Part shown: piece after piece, positions 1 to 10,335 of the stretch
Numbering within the stretch: the stretch's first letter is position 1
Layout: every line of letters starts with the position of its first letter
Assembly: GCF_001659605.2 (NCBI RefSeq)
Contig: NC_035175.2
Coordinates: forward strand, 30,847,705 to 30,911,704
Source: Manihot esculenta
Lineage: Eukaryota; Streptophyta; Magnoliopsida; Malpighiales; Euphorbiaceae
Length of the DNA stretch: 64,000 bases
Direction: 5' to 3'
Notes under the pieces: model-generated
The model's database searches: none
Told to the model about the DNA's origin: nothing
What the model saw: the letters and a program-made list of their open reading frames with translations, nothing else
Translations under genes and position numbers: made by a program

Positions 1-2
1 AT

Positions 3-1052
3 GGTTATTCAGGTTTTTATCAGATTCCAGTTGCTCTAGAGGACCAAGAGAAGACCACCTTCACTTGTCCTTTTGGCACTTTTGCCTTTAGAAGAATGCC
101 ATTTGGACTATGCAATGCACCTGCCACCTTTCAGCGATGCATGATGAGCATATTCTCTGACTATGTGGGTAAGACAATTGAAGTGTTCATGGATGACTTC
201 ACAGTGCATGGTAACTCCTTTGAGGAATGTCTTGCCAACTTGGAAAAGATCCTACAGAGATATCTTGAGTCTAATCTTGTGCTTAATTATGAAAAATGTC
301 ATTTTATGGTTAATCAAGGTATGGTTTTGGGACATGTTGTTTCAGCTAAAGGAATTGAAGTAGACAAGGCTAAGGTAGGCACAATTAAAAATCTGCCTTA
401 TCCTACAAATGTTAAAGAAATCTGTTCTTTCCTTGGTCATGCAGGATTCTACAGGAGATTCATAAAAGATTTTTCCAAAATCACACAGCCCTTATGTAAA
501 TTGCTCCAACAAGATGTGACATTTGATTTTAATGCAGGTTGCAAAACAGCATTTGATCTGATAAAGAAATTGCTTGTGACTGCCCCAATTATTCAAGCAC
601 CTGATTGGAACTTGCCATTTGAAATCATATGTGATGCAAGCAACTATGAAGTGGGAGCAGTCTTGAGGCAACGTGTGGGAAACTCACCCCATGTCATTCA
701 CTATGCCTCTCGCACATTGGATGCTGCACAAAGCAACTACTCAACAACAGAAAAGGAGCTCTTGGCTGTTGTATTTGCTTTAGAAAAATTCAGACCATAT
801 CTCTTGGGGACCAAAGTCATTGTCTACTCTGACCATGCAACTTTGCGATATCTGATCAAGAAAAAGGAGGCCAAACCAAGACTCATTAGGTGGATTCTTC
901 TATTACAAGAGTTTGATCTGGAGATAAGAGACAAGAAAGGGAAAAAAAATCTTGTAGCCGACCATCTCAGCCAGCTTCCATCTAGCTTTGCGCCTTGTCC
1001 AATCAAAGAAGACTTCCCAGACGAACATCTGTTCGTCACTCATTCTGCCTAA
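3..1052 (+). CDS. pol: Reverse transcriptase-RNase H, Athila type, 5' partial
   Basis: The frame is open from base 3 to a TAA at 1050-1052, so the start lies upstream of the window. The first residues are the end of RT palm motif C (GYSGFYQI), followed by MPFGLCNAP and the catalytic FMDD box (bases 186-197), a variant of YxDD. The RT connection domain ([12 protein letters not shown]) comes next. RNase H carries all expected acidic residues: CDAS, TTEKE, YSDH and VADHLSQL. These enzymes copy element RNA into DNA and degrade the RNA strand. In a complete element integrase would follow in the same frame; here the protein ends about 30 residues after RNase H. No stop interrupts the visible 349 residues, so the piece looks relatively young. 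Athila assignment is from motif flavour and the polypurine tract/LTR context. Confidence 0.85.
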   Translation, partial: GYSGFYQIPVALEDQEKTTFTCPFGTFAFRRMPFGLCNAPATFQRCMMSIFSDYVGKTIEVFMDDFTVHGNSFEECLANLEKILQRYLESNLVLNYEKCHFMVNQGMVLGHVVSAKGIEVDKAKVGTIKNLPYPTNVKEICSFLGHAGFYRRFIKDFSKITQPLCKLLQQDVTFDFNAGCKTAFDLIKKLLVTAPIIQAPDWNLPFEIICDASNYEVGAVLRQRVGNSPHVIHYASRTLDAAQSNYSTTEKELLAVVFALEKFRPYLLGTKVIVYSDHATLRYLIKKKEAKPRLIRWILLLQEFDLEIRDKKGKKNLVADHLSQLPSSFAPCPIKEDFPDEHLFVTHSA

Positions 1053-2139
1053 GAGGATCACACCATGTACACCACACCCCAGGGGAGTACTCAGTTTCCT
1101 TTGTTCTTTTATGTTTCTTACACATTGAGGACAATGCATAATTTAGGTGTGGGGGGGCATACCTCTTTTCTTCTCCTTTCTTTCTTCTTCTTCTTTTCTT
1201 CTTCTTCTCCTTTCAGATTTGCGATTTTCCTTGTTCCTTTCAGTTCTGTGAAATTTTTTTTTCCTTTCAGATTTGCGATTTTTGCTTTATTTTCTTTCAG
1301 TTCATGCGATTTTAGTTCTTTTTGTTTTCTGTTAGTTTGTTTTCATTTATGCTTTCAATAACACACACAACCACAACCTTCTTCTTTTTGTTTTGCTCTA
1401 CTCAAACTGATGAACTATGTTGGATGAGCTTTTCTTTCCATGACCCTATTGATGTGATAACTCTTTAAACTTAATGTTGAATCAATTGCAGTGAGTTATA
1501 TTCATGTTTGAGAATTGCCTTTTGAATTGAATCTTTGAGCTTGTCATGGTGAAAAATATATTGATGACACTCATTAGAGAGAATAAATTGAAAATTGTGT
1601 GAATGAATTTAACATGACTTGTTTTAGCAATTGGTGTTGATTTGCCCAAATCATTGAGAGAAAGAAATTCAACAAAGGCTTAGACTTCAAAAGCACAAAT
1701 TGAAAAACTGTTCCAATGGTCAAAAGACTATGAACAGAGTTAGTAGCCATTTGGACAGGTGACCAACTGAGTAACTGGGGGTGGGTATCACAAATATGTA
1801 CATTCACGTCAAAAGGTTTGTGACTTTTTCAAGCAAGGATAAAGTGCAAAAGGCTGAATAAAGTACTTCAAGGTAAGGGCAAGTCACTCTGAAAGTTAGA
1901 AAAAGTCTTATATGAACAAATAATATGTGCATGTATGATCTCTCTCTTGAGGAAAATAAATCTTAGCCATGGTAAGTAAAGGGAAACAAGGAAAGAAGGT
2001 GAGTAATCTTCATGCATAAATTCTTCATTGCAATGATTCAAAATAGGTGTCTAGAGTAAGAGTTTAAGTGGAAATAAGGATCAAGTAGCAAAGAAAGCTT
2101 GTTTGACTAAGTTTATTTGCTTGAGGACAAGCAAAAGGC
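1053..2139 (+). other. Noncoding 3' internal region of Athila A, integrase missing
   Basis: No convincing coding sequence. The first 100 bases match the equivalent region of Athila F (44534-44640, opposite strand), so this is a shared 3' segment of the family. A first purine-rich module (TTGAGGACAA at 1125-1134, then TAGGTG plus a G run at 1144-1157) resembles the true polypurine tract 1 kb downstream. Bases 1160-1330 are pyrimidine-rich with four TTTCAG motifs (1211, 1238, 1265, 1295) that look like 3' splice acceptors. Two of these sit in a repeated CCTTTCAGATTTGCGATTTT unit. Confidence 0.6.
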
Positions 2140-2155
2140 TAGGTGTGGGGGTATT
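2140..2155 (+). promoter_or_regulatory. Polypurine tract of Athila A
   Basis: TAGGTGTGGGGGTATT lies directly against the LTR start TGATAG. It is preceded by TTGAGGACAA at 2121-2130. In this family the tract primes plus-strand DNA synthesis. The same sequence borders the 3' LTR of Athila F on the other strand (43661-43676). Confidence 0.85.
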
Positions 2156-3888
2156 TGATAGAGCATATTTTAGTCCACTTTATCATTATGATCTTGATTT
2201 TTATTTGCATCTTTACTGTCTAATTTTGTGGTTTTAATCATGTTCTGTAGATATTAGGTGTAAAGAGACATTTTGGAGAAAATACCCTTAAAACTTCCTT
2301 AAATAGAGCAAAGGAGAGCAAGCCTGCCAAGTTGAAATCAAGTGAAGCTAAATAAGGAAAGTTCTAAATAAGGAAAGTGGTAAGGAAAGTACATTTAGCG
2401 AAAGCAATTTGAAATTCAAATTTCAAATCTCCAAGAAGCCTTTGCCTTATTCAAGAAGCCAAATCTCAAGTTGCCATAAATGAAGAGCCAAATAAGGAAA
2501 GTATTTTGAATTTCAAATCTTTAAGATTCATATTCAAATTTTGAATTTCAAAATCCAGCTTATTAAGGAAGCTAAATTCAAAGATCACATGCTTGCCACC
2601 TCATGCCTTGCACATTCAAAATTCAAATTGCAAAAGGAGGCTCCACCTTCCTTATTTGTGTATGGATGGCAAGGATAGTGTGAAGGCAAGTCTTGGGCAG
2701 CTTGGGCAGCATCTTGAAGACACTAGGGCAGTAAGCAAAGACCAAAGGACCCACTCCTTGCAATTGAAGACAAGCCACACGTCCACTCCTTCACACATGT
2801 GCATGGACGGCAAGGTAAGTGCAAGCAAAGACCAAGGGCATTTTAGGTAGCCTCTTAAAGATTCATGGCAACCCTAGGACAACATCTAAAAAACATATTT
2901 AAGCTCTCCTTAAGCCAGCAGCCGAGGACACCAATCCATCTCTTCCATTCGGCCAAGGCAAGGCGCAAGGCTTCTCCACCACTCGGTTCTTCATCTCTTG
3001 TTCTTTCCTTTTATTTTCTGTTTTGTTTCAGCCATGAGTGGCTGAAACCTTTAATTCTAGTTGAAGATTGGTTGAAACTAAGGTTGTTTTATGGGTTGTG
3101 AGATCTGAACATAAACTATTTGTCTTTGGTTTGTTCAATATTCATACAATTTGGTGCTTGAATCTATTATTACTTTGTAGTTTTGATCAAATTGGCCACT
3201 TGATTCTTGATTGCAAGGTAATTTATTGTTAGTTTAGATAATTTTTAGTCCGTAATTGCTGGAATTATTCAAACATAAGAACACTTGGTGTAACAACTGA
3301 GGAATTGTATGATCTAGCAACATCTCATGCGTTTGAGTAGCTAGGATTAGATCTCTCTCTTTCTTCATACAATTAACAATTGTTTGATGCCTAAGGCCTA
3401 AGGACGTTCCTTGGCAATTTGTTAATTAGTAATTAATTAGAGGACGTTCCCTAATTGGTTTAATCATAAGGAGAGACATGGTGGTGAGAAGCGTTTTCCA
3501 TCTCCATAACTAATCTATTGAATCTATCTAAAGAACATAAGTTTCAATGATCAATCCAAACAACCAAAGTGGATCCATCTCTTCAACTAGACCTTTCTCA
3601 TATTAGATTTCTCTTTTATTTTAATTACTTGCTCATTTAATTACTTTCAGTAGTTTGCTAATCAAATCAATCTCAACCCCCCCTTTTTACTTTTATTGCA
3701 CTTTATTTTTATTCTGCTTTCAGTTATTTGCTTTCAGTCGCGCTTTCAGTTAATATTCTTGGTCTTGTTAAGAAAAATAGATAAGTTTTCAATTCTCTAT
3801 GGATTCGATCCTTTACCACTATCTGCAGTAGTAATATTGTTGATAACTGGAAAGGTTATTTTTGATTGGCTTCGACAACCGCGAGTCA
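2156..3888 (+). repeat. 3' LTR of Athila A
   Basis: 1,733-bp LTR beginning TGATAGAGCA directly after the polypurine tract and ending CGCGAGTCA. It shares with the other Athila LTRs here the block around GACAACCGC at its end, the GAGAAGCGTTTTCCATCTCC segment, and the paired GGACGTTCC motifs near 3411 and 3443. Short ORFs inside are not coding. GCTTTCAGT is repeated several times near 3640-3755. Confidence 0.85.
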
Positions 3889-4395
3889 ATAGTATTTGCC
3901 AATGATTTCACCATCTCCTCAAGGTGCACGTTGGAACTTTGAGGTGCTACTTAGGCTTGATTTCTTTGATAGTTCTGGTAGTTGTTAGCCCTAGCATAGC
4001 CGAAGTTCGGATGATCTCTCCAACCTGGATTGTATGTTTTAGAGTATGGATCATGTCTAGGCTGGCTATTGAATCCTCCAAATGCATGTACTTGCTGGTC
4101 ATCCTCATGAAGTATAGGACATTGATCAGTTGGGTGTCCTATATGTGCGCAAATCCCACATAGCCGAGATTGCTGAAGTTGTTGAGATTGACCTATGACA
4201 TAACTTTTTACAGCAGAGGTTAGTTCAGAAATTTGAGCAGTGAGAATAGATGTACTTACCTCAGCCATGAATCAATTCTGCGATGGTAGGCTCCTCTGTG
4301 GCAGATTCGGTGGTGACTTGCTTCGCAAGTCGTCTGATTGTGCGCTCAATTTCTGGATTGTAAGGCAGAGTTTCCTTGAGTCCAAATCTGATCAT
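3889..4395 (-). pseudogene. gag: Athila gag fragment with internal deletion
   Basis: The start codon at 4393-4395 opens a gag beginning MIRFGLKETLPYNPEIER, which matches the start of F's gag (MTRTGRKETLPYDPEIEC). After about 45 residues it hits a TGA near 4267. Downstream sequence (4268-3951) resumes gag near its C-terminal part: a helical stretch (ISELTSAVKSYVIGQ), then a zinc knuckle CGICAHIGHPTDQCP, then a Tyr/Asn-rich tail. Compared with F's gag, the roughly 300 residues between these parts (capsid core) are missing. Gag would coat the element RNA; this copy cannot encode a full one. It is cut at 3889 by the A insertion. Confidence 0.8.
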
Positions 4396-4423
4396 GAAAG
4401 AAAAATAAATTAGTTAAATCAAC

Positions 4424-4441
4424 TCCTCGGCAACAGCGCCA
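4424..4441 (-). other. Primer binding site of Athila B (tRNA-Asp type)
   Basis: The minus strand reads TGGCGCTGTTGCCGAGGA five bases inside the LTR end. It differs slightly from the usual plant TGGCGCCGTTGCCGGGGA site for tRNA-Asp. It primes minus-strand DNA synthesis. Confidence 0.8.
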
Positions 4442-5428
4442 ATTTTTGACTATGCGGTTGTCGAAGCCGGTCAAAAATAACCTTTTCAGTTATCAACAAT
4501 CTTACAACTGCAGATAGTGGTGAAAGGATCGAATCCACAGGGAATTGATATTTACCTATCTTTCTTATCAAGACAAAGAAAACAAACTGAAAGTAAAATA
4601 AAAGTAAACTGCAAGTAAAGTTAAAAGGGGGGGTTTGAGATTGATTCAATTAAACTAATGATGAAAGCAATAAAGTAAGCGAATAATAAAAATAAAGAGA
4701 TTCAATTATGAGAAAAGCTCTAGTTGAAGAATTGGATCCACTTCAGTTGTTGCGATTGATCATTGATACTTAGGTTCCTTTGTTTGATTCAATAAATTAG
4801 TTATGGAGATGGAAGACGCTTCTCACCACCATATCTCTCCTTAAGCATAAATTAATTAGGGAACGTCCTCTAACCAATCACTAATCAACAAGTTGCCAAG
4901 GAACGTCCTTAGGCCTTAGGCATCTAACAATTGTCAATTGCATTAAGAAATAGATAGACTTAATTCTAGCTACCCAAACGCATGGTGATATCGCTAGATC
5001 ATGCAATTTTCTTAGTTTTTACACCAATAGTTACTTGTGTTTGAACAATCCAAGCAATTACGGACTTAAAATTATCCAAACTAATAATTTATTACCTTGC
5101 AATCAAGAATCAATTGGCCATATTGATCAAAATAATAAAGCAACAATGGAATTAAGCATGAGATTGCATGAATATTGAAAAATAAAAGTTAAACAATGTG
5201 TGTTAAGATCTCCCAATCCATCATAAAACAACTAAAGTATTAACTAATCTTTAACTAGAAATAAAGGTTTCAGCCACTCATGGCTGAAACAAAACCAAAA
5301 ATAAAGAAAGAGATGAAGAAGAGATGTGGCCACTTGCAATCCCGTATGTGTGTCCAATGGAGAGTAGAAAAGGCATTGGGAGGCTCTTTATGTGTCTTTT
5401 TATAGTTAAAAGTGTTGCCCTAGGTCTC

Positions 5429-7597
5429 TGTAATACCCGGCTAGAGTCCGACATCGGAATTCCTGTAGTCCGGTGGAATCTCGGATGTCAGAACCCTCTG
5501 AAGGGTAATATGTATGTTTTCTAAAGTGTTTTAAGATGTTTTAATGTTTTAAGTATAAAGGAAATGAGTTTTTGAAAGAAAAGAACCAAGGAAGAAAAGC
5601 CAGGTTCGGCCGCCGAAGGTGAAGTTCGGCTGCCGAATATGCATGGCTTTCGGGATCGCGTTTGGCCGCCGAAGGTGGTCTGGCCAGCCACCTATAAAAG
5701 GCCAAAGGTCGGTGAATGGATAAGATTTTCTTTCCATTTTCACTTCTAGAGGTGAGACCATGATCTTCCTTGGGTGATCTTCATGTTTTCTTCAAATCTT
5801 ACAAAGTTGTGACAAGTTTTCTTGATGTTTTGAAGCTTTTGAGCAAAAGAGCAAAGTTTTGAAGCTTGGAGACTTTGAGAGCAAGTTCCTCCATATCTCC
5901 ACGTTAGGATCACCTATCCTCTAGATCTTCAAGAGGTAAGTGTAGATCCTTAGCTTCTTGTATGTTTTATGAAGGTTTTATGGAGTTTTATGGGTAGAGA
6001 TGCATGTTTAGGTTAAGTAGGTTTATGTGAGTTTTGGTGTAAAGCATGCTTATGTGTTGTGTTGATGTTGTTGCTTGGGGTTTTAAGTTAGTTTTGGACC
6101 CCTTGTGCATGTACTTGAGTATATGCTAGTTGTTGTGTTGTTGGTTGCATGTTGAGTGAGGTTTGGGGGAGTTGTGCATGAGTTGGAGCAGGGTTATGCC
6201 TTGTTGGAGAACCCAGTTTCGGCCGCCGAAGGAAGGTTCGGCCGCCGAACGTGCTAAGGAGGTGGTTTTGGCTGCCTAAGCTCGCCCCCAAAAGTTTGGA
6301 CTTTCGGCTCTGGAGGGAGTTTCGGCCGCCGAAGGTTGTGGACTTTCGGCTCTGGAGTGTCCTTCAGCCCCCGAAAGCTAGGCTTTCGGTTTAGGAAGGG
6401 ACTTTCGGCTGCCGAAAGTCAAGTTCGGCCGCCGAAAGTGCATGAGTTTCGGCTCTGGAAAGGACTTTCGGCCGCCGAACCTGCCACCGAAAGTGTCCTG
6501 TCCAGTCTTCTTTTGCATGCTTTATGTGATTGTTTTAAGATGTTCTAAGGGGGTTTTGGGGAGTTCTTTAGAGATGTTCTTGAGCTAGTTTGGTCCCTCA
6601 TTTGAGTCCACCTGTGTAGGTTCGGACCCGAGGAACCGAGGAGATCAGCAGTGTTAGCTGCTTCAGAGTTTGCAGAGTTAGTACAGAGTCAGCCAGAGGT
6701 GAGTGGAACTAAACTTAATCTTTTAATATGAGAACTTTAATGTTTTTTTTTAGCATGTTTCATGCATCATAATATGCAATAGGTTGATTGCATTAGTGTA
6801 CACGAATATGACATGGAATTATTTGCTATTCTTTGCGAACGGACATAGTTTTGGATTCATTAGCCCTCCTATCAAGTCCTGAGGAGTCCCATAGAGGGTC
6901 GGGCATTATCAAGACCTGAAGAGCCCCTTTGAGGGCCGGGCACAGAGTAAGTATTGTGTGTATTATCAAGTCCTGAGGAGCTCCATCACGGGCCGGGCAC
7001 ATTGAGGGATTTTTGTTTCCGTCCGTTCGGTATGTGATTACTTGTGATGTGATGCATTCCATGAGATCATGTTTCATAACATGTTTTTATTGTTCTACTC
7101 ACTGGACTATAGTAGCTCACCCTACTCCCTTAACCCCAGTCTTGCAGGCTCAGAGATCAGGGGCAGTTCAGCAGGGTACAGGAAGAGTAAAGAGTCATGT
7201 AATAGCATAGAGTGGACATGTAATATTGTAAAGAGATGATATAGTTTTGTACAGAGTTATGTATAGTATTGTGCTTTACCCATAAGTAATGTAAATCCCT
7301 TTTATATACATGGTCTGTTTATGTATATGTTTATGATGAGTATGAGAAAACCAGGTTTAACTTAATGTGTTGACTCAACTAGAGCATTTGATGAGGACTC
7401 TAGTAGGGGGGTCTGTGCATGCACAGGTTGAACCTTGGTACAGAGTAGAGTTTTGCAGTTTTTGCACAGGATTTGTATGATAATGTATGGGATTTTACAG
7501 GTACCCAGAGAGTATAGCAGGCTTGCTACGAGTCCCGGCGGCCTTAAGTCGACCTGGATCCTAGCGCCGATAGCGGTCCGACTTTCGGGTCGTTACA
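5429..7597 (+). mobile_element. Solo LTR S1, Tekay family
   Basis: 2,169-bp LTR starting TGTAATACCCGGCTAGAG and ending CGGGTCGTTACA, flanked by identical GTCTC (5424-5428 and 7598-7602). No PBS, polypurine tract or internal sequence is attached, so this is the product of LTR-LTR recombination after insertion into Athila B's LTR. Near-palindrome clusters lie at about 5603-5680 and 6218-6490, on either side of a TATA box. A degenerate minisatellite (GTCCTGAGGAG...GGGCCGGGC units) lies at about 6865-7010. Confidence 0.93.
5693..5700 (+). promoter_or_regulatory. TATA box of solo LTR S1
   Basis: TATAAAAG follows the conserved block TGGCCAGCCACC, immediately downstream of the first near-palindrome cluster. 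The same arrangement occurs in S2, D, G, H, M and L. It probably marks the U3 promoter. Confidence 0.65.
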
Positions 7598-8907
7598 GTC
7601 TCCTTGCTGCCCAAGTTAGTCTTCCTTGCTGCCCAAGTTGCTGCCCAAGTGCATTGATGAGGTGGAGCCTCTCTTTTGAATTTTGAATTTCAAATTTTGA
7701 ATATGCATCTTCTTGAGATTTGGCTTCCTCAATAAGGAAAGGGATCATTGAAGATTCAAAATTTGAATTTCAAATTGCTCTGGTGACTGCACTTTCCTTA
7801 TTTGCCACTTTTCTTATTTAGCACTTTCCTTAATAAGTTGAATCTTGATTTTTGAATTTTGAATGCTCTTGGAGATTTGAAATTTGAATTTCAAATTACT
7901 TTCCTTGTTTATCTCCTCTTCAGTTGCAACTTGGCATGCTTTCTCTCCTTTGTTCCATTTTAGGCAGTTTTAAGGGCATTTTCTCCAAATTACCTATTTA
8001 CACCATTTTCTGCAAAATAATATCAAAATCACAAAATTAGGCAGAAAAAGTGTAAATTGACATTAATAATATCATGATAAAGTGGTCTAAATTTGGACTG
8101 ATCACTATCTCTGATCCTGTAGACCTGGATTTAAAGAAAAAGGGATAAGTTACTATAGCCTAGTAAGTAGAAACATGGCTAAAACAATTTAATGAAACAT
8201 ATGCTCGCATGTATGCGTCATAACACAAATAAATTACATCAAGTTGGACTTGTCACCAGTAACCCTCCATAAAATCCAATAGTTCTCGGCCCACAATAGA
8301 TGTTCCTCAGGACTTCCTCTTAAACATAATATATTCATAGTATCAAGAGCGTAGAATGGGCATCCTTGTATTTCTCTTACATAGTCTAGGAGCATAGAAT
8401 AGGCCTCAACCTAGACTTCCATATCCATCATATATAAAATATCATATCATGCTTGAGAGCTAGTTGGTCATTCAATATCCATCCACAATAATAGTTAAAT
8501 ATGAAATGCATCATATTTATGAATCGAATAAAAAATAACTTATTCAAATATACATAGCGTTTGTGATGTATGGGCATACTTAAAATATTTGATTGGATTA
8601 AAATAAGAATTTAGTTTAGTTCCACTCACCTCTTACAGATGCAAGTCTTGCTTTGAAGCAGTTATCTCACTGCTGGCCTTTACTGTCTTCAAAGTTCAAT
8701 TCTATACAGATGGACTTAAATAGGGGATCTGTAATACCCGGCTAGACTTCGGTATCGGAATTCCTACCGTCCGGTGGAATCCCGGATGTCGGAGACCTCT
8801 AGAAGGGTAAAATCATGTTTTTTGTAAAATGTTTTCATGTTTTTAATGGTTTTAAGTATGGAAGAAAATGAGTTCTTGCATGAAAATAGCATTTGAGGAA
8901 AACCCAG

Positions 8908-9070
8908 GTTCGGCCGCCGAAAGTCAAGTTCGGCCGCCGAATATGCATGCGTTTTGGAGGCACGTTAGGCCCCCGAAAGCATGAGTGAGGGAAGTCCAGG
9001 TTTGGCCGCCGAACCTCATGTTCGGCCGCCGAACATGGCATGCATGCGGAGGCACATTCGGCCCCCGAAC
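8908..9070 (+). repeat. CG-rich near-palindrome cluster upstream of the S2 TATA box
   Basis: About seven copies of TTCGGCCGCCGAA and variants (TTTGGCCGCCGAA, TTCGGCCCCCGAA) in 160 bases, ending 18 bases before the TATA box. The core GCCGCC equals the GCC-box core bound by plant ERF factors; this functional reading is inference. Confidence 0.8.
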
Positions 9071-9087
9071 GTGGTCTGGCCAGCCAC

Positions 9088-9095
9088 TATAAAAG
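9088..9095 (+). promoter_or_regulatory. TATA box of solo LTR S2
   Basis: TATAAAAG after GGCCAGCCAC, at the conserved position of this LTR family. Confidence 0.65.
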
Positions 9096-9611
9096 GGTCC
9101 CTTAGCCGAAAACGGGCGAGCTTTTTCCCATTTTCGGCCAAGGTGAGCTCTCCGCCGTCTCTCACCCATTTTTGATGTTCTTCCTCTAAATCTTTCAAGA
9201 TTTTCACTTGTTTTCACTTGGTTTTGAAGATTTAAGCTTTTGAAACAAGTTTTGGAGCTTTGGGAACTCAGGAGCTCATTTTCGTGGATCTCCAAGTTTA
9301 GGTCGTCTCCCTCTCGATCTTCAAGAGGTAAGAGCCGATCTTAAGCTCCTTATGTGTTTTAAATAAGTTTTATGCAAGATCTATGGGTAGAAATGCATGT
9401 TAGGGTATATGTTGAGTTTATGGGTTAATATTGATGTTTTGAACAATGTGTGTTGTTTGAGTATGTTTGAAGTGTTGTAGTTAGGGTATTCGATGTTTTG
9501 AGGCCCCTAGGAACTTGTATGCATGTTTTAGTTGAGATTTATGCATGATTTGAGGTTTTGGGAGGCAAGGGGTTCATGTGAACCAAGTTTCTGCCCTTCT
9601 GGCAGAAACCA

Positions 9612-9810
9612 GGTTCGGCCGCCGAAGGGAGTTTCGGCCGCCGAACCCCCTTTGTGGAGGCAGCATTCGGCTGCCGAAGTTGCCCCCGAAAAGAGACTTT
9701 CGTCTCTGTCTGGGACTTTCGGCCGCCGAAGGTGCCGCCGAAAGTGCCTGACTTTCGGATCTGTCCAGGACTTTCGGCCGCCGAAGGTGCCGCCGAAAGT
9801 GCCCTGTTCA
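9612..9810 (+). repeat. Second near-palindrome cluster of S2, downstream of TATA
   Basis: Repeats of TTCGGCCGCCGAA, TTCGGCTGCCGAA and a longer unit (GGACTTTCGGCCGCCGAAGG then TGCCGCCGAAAGTGCC) that occurs twice in tandem. If the TATA box is used, this cluster would lie in transcribed LTR sequence. Confidence 0.8.
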
Positions 9811-10153
9811 GCCATTTCATGCATATCTCTATGTGATATTTTCAAGATGTTTTAGGGGGTTTTTGGGGAGTAGTTTAGAGTTATGTTCTAGCATGTTTGG
9901 TCCCTCATTTGAGTCCACCTGTGTAGGTTTGGACCCGAGGAACCGAGGACCCCAGCAGTGAGTTCAGCTGCTTCGGTGTTGTCAGAGTCAGCCAGAGGTG
10001 AGTGGAACTAAACTCAATCTTTTAAATTAAATGTTTTATCATGTTTCATGCATCATGATTATGTAACAGGATGATTGCATTAGTATTCACGAATATGCCG
10101 CATTGCATCGATTGTTGATGATGTGGGTGAATGTTGGATGACCCAATTAGTCC

Positions 10154-10335
10154 ATGACAGGAAGACCAGGACCCCATTCTACGGCCTGGCACGGAAATGA
10201 AAGACCAGGACCCCATTCTACGGCCTGGCACGATTGTGGACTCGAAGACCAGGAGCCTAGAGGAGGCCCTGGGATAATGGTAAGTAATGTATGTATGACA
10301 GGAAGACCAGGACCCCATGCTACGGCCTGGCACTA
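10154..10335 (+). repeat. Hairpin-type minisatellite in S2
   Basis: Units of roughly 40 bases containing GACAGGAAGACCAGGACCCC, then a short spacer, then CGGCCTGGCA. CCAGG and CCTGG arms can pair within each unit. Equivalent arrays with different unit sequence occupy the same LTR position in the other Tekay copies. Confidence 0.75.

Larger units (their letters stand above)
1..3888 (+). mobile_element. Athila-type Ty3/gypsy retrotransposon A, 3' part
   Basis: The + strand end of an Athila-type element enters from the left window edge. In order it shows RT/RNase H coding sequence, about 1.1 kb without long coding sequence, a polypurine tract and a complete 3' LTR. No integrase follows RNase H, so this copy is an internal-deletion derivative. 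Its 5' LTR, PBS and gag lie outside the window. Element B's gag resumes immediately after the LTR, so A appears to be inserted in B in opposite orientation; the right TSD would be ATAGT (3889-3893), but the left copy is not in the window. Confidence 0.85.
3889..8104 (-). mobile_element. Athila-type retrotransposon B, 5' part (minus strand)
   Basis: Reading the minus strand, a 5' LTR (8104 to 4447), a tRNA-Asp-like PBS and the start of gag are present; the rest is beyond the insertion of A. The LTR is enlarged by solo LTR S1. The element lies inside an older Tekay LTR (C). The flank after its outer end is CTATC (8105-8109), the expected TSD, but the partner copy is outside the window. Confidence 0.8.
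4447..8104 (-). repeat. 5' LTR of Athila B, interrupted by S1
   Basis: Bounded by TGACTATGCGG on the + strand at the PBS side and TGATCA at the outer side. Removing S1 plus one TSD copy leaves about 1,484 bp. It carries the family's paired GGAACGTCC motifs near 4861 and 4902 and the GACGCTTCTCACCACCAT block. The + strand end has repeated TTTGAATTTTGAA runs near 7675-7870. Confidence 0.85.

Noticed and set aside
1053..2139. Env-like gene of Athila A.
   Set aside because: No open frame longer than about 100 codons, and the longest one is a translation of a pyrimidine tract.
8105..8109. CTATC as a confirmed TSD of Athila B, and ATAGT for Athila A.
   Set aside because: Both partners lie outside the window.
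9528..9855. Overlapping open frames of 90-125 codons on both strands, rich in FGG, RPP and SAAE.
   Set aside because: They are translations of the CG-rich near-palindrome repeats; the same happens in every Tekay LTR, in several frames at once. No start context, conservation or domain supports coding.
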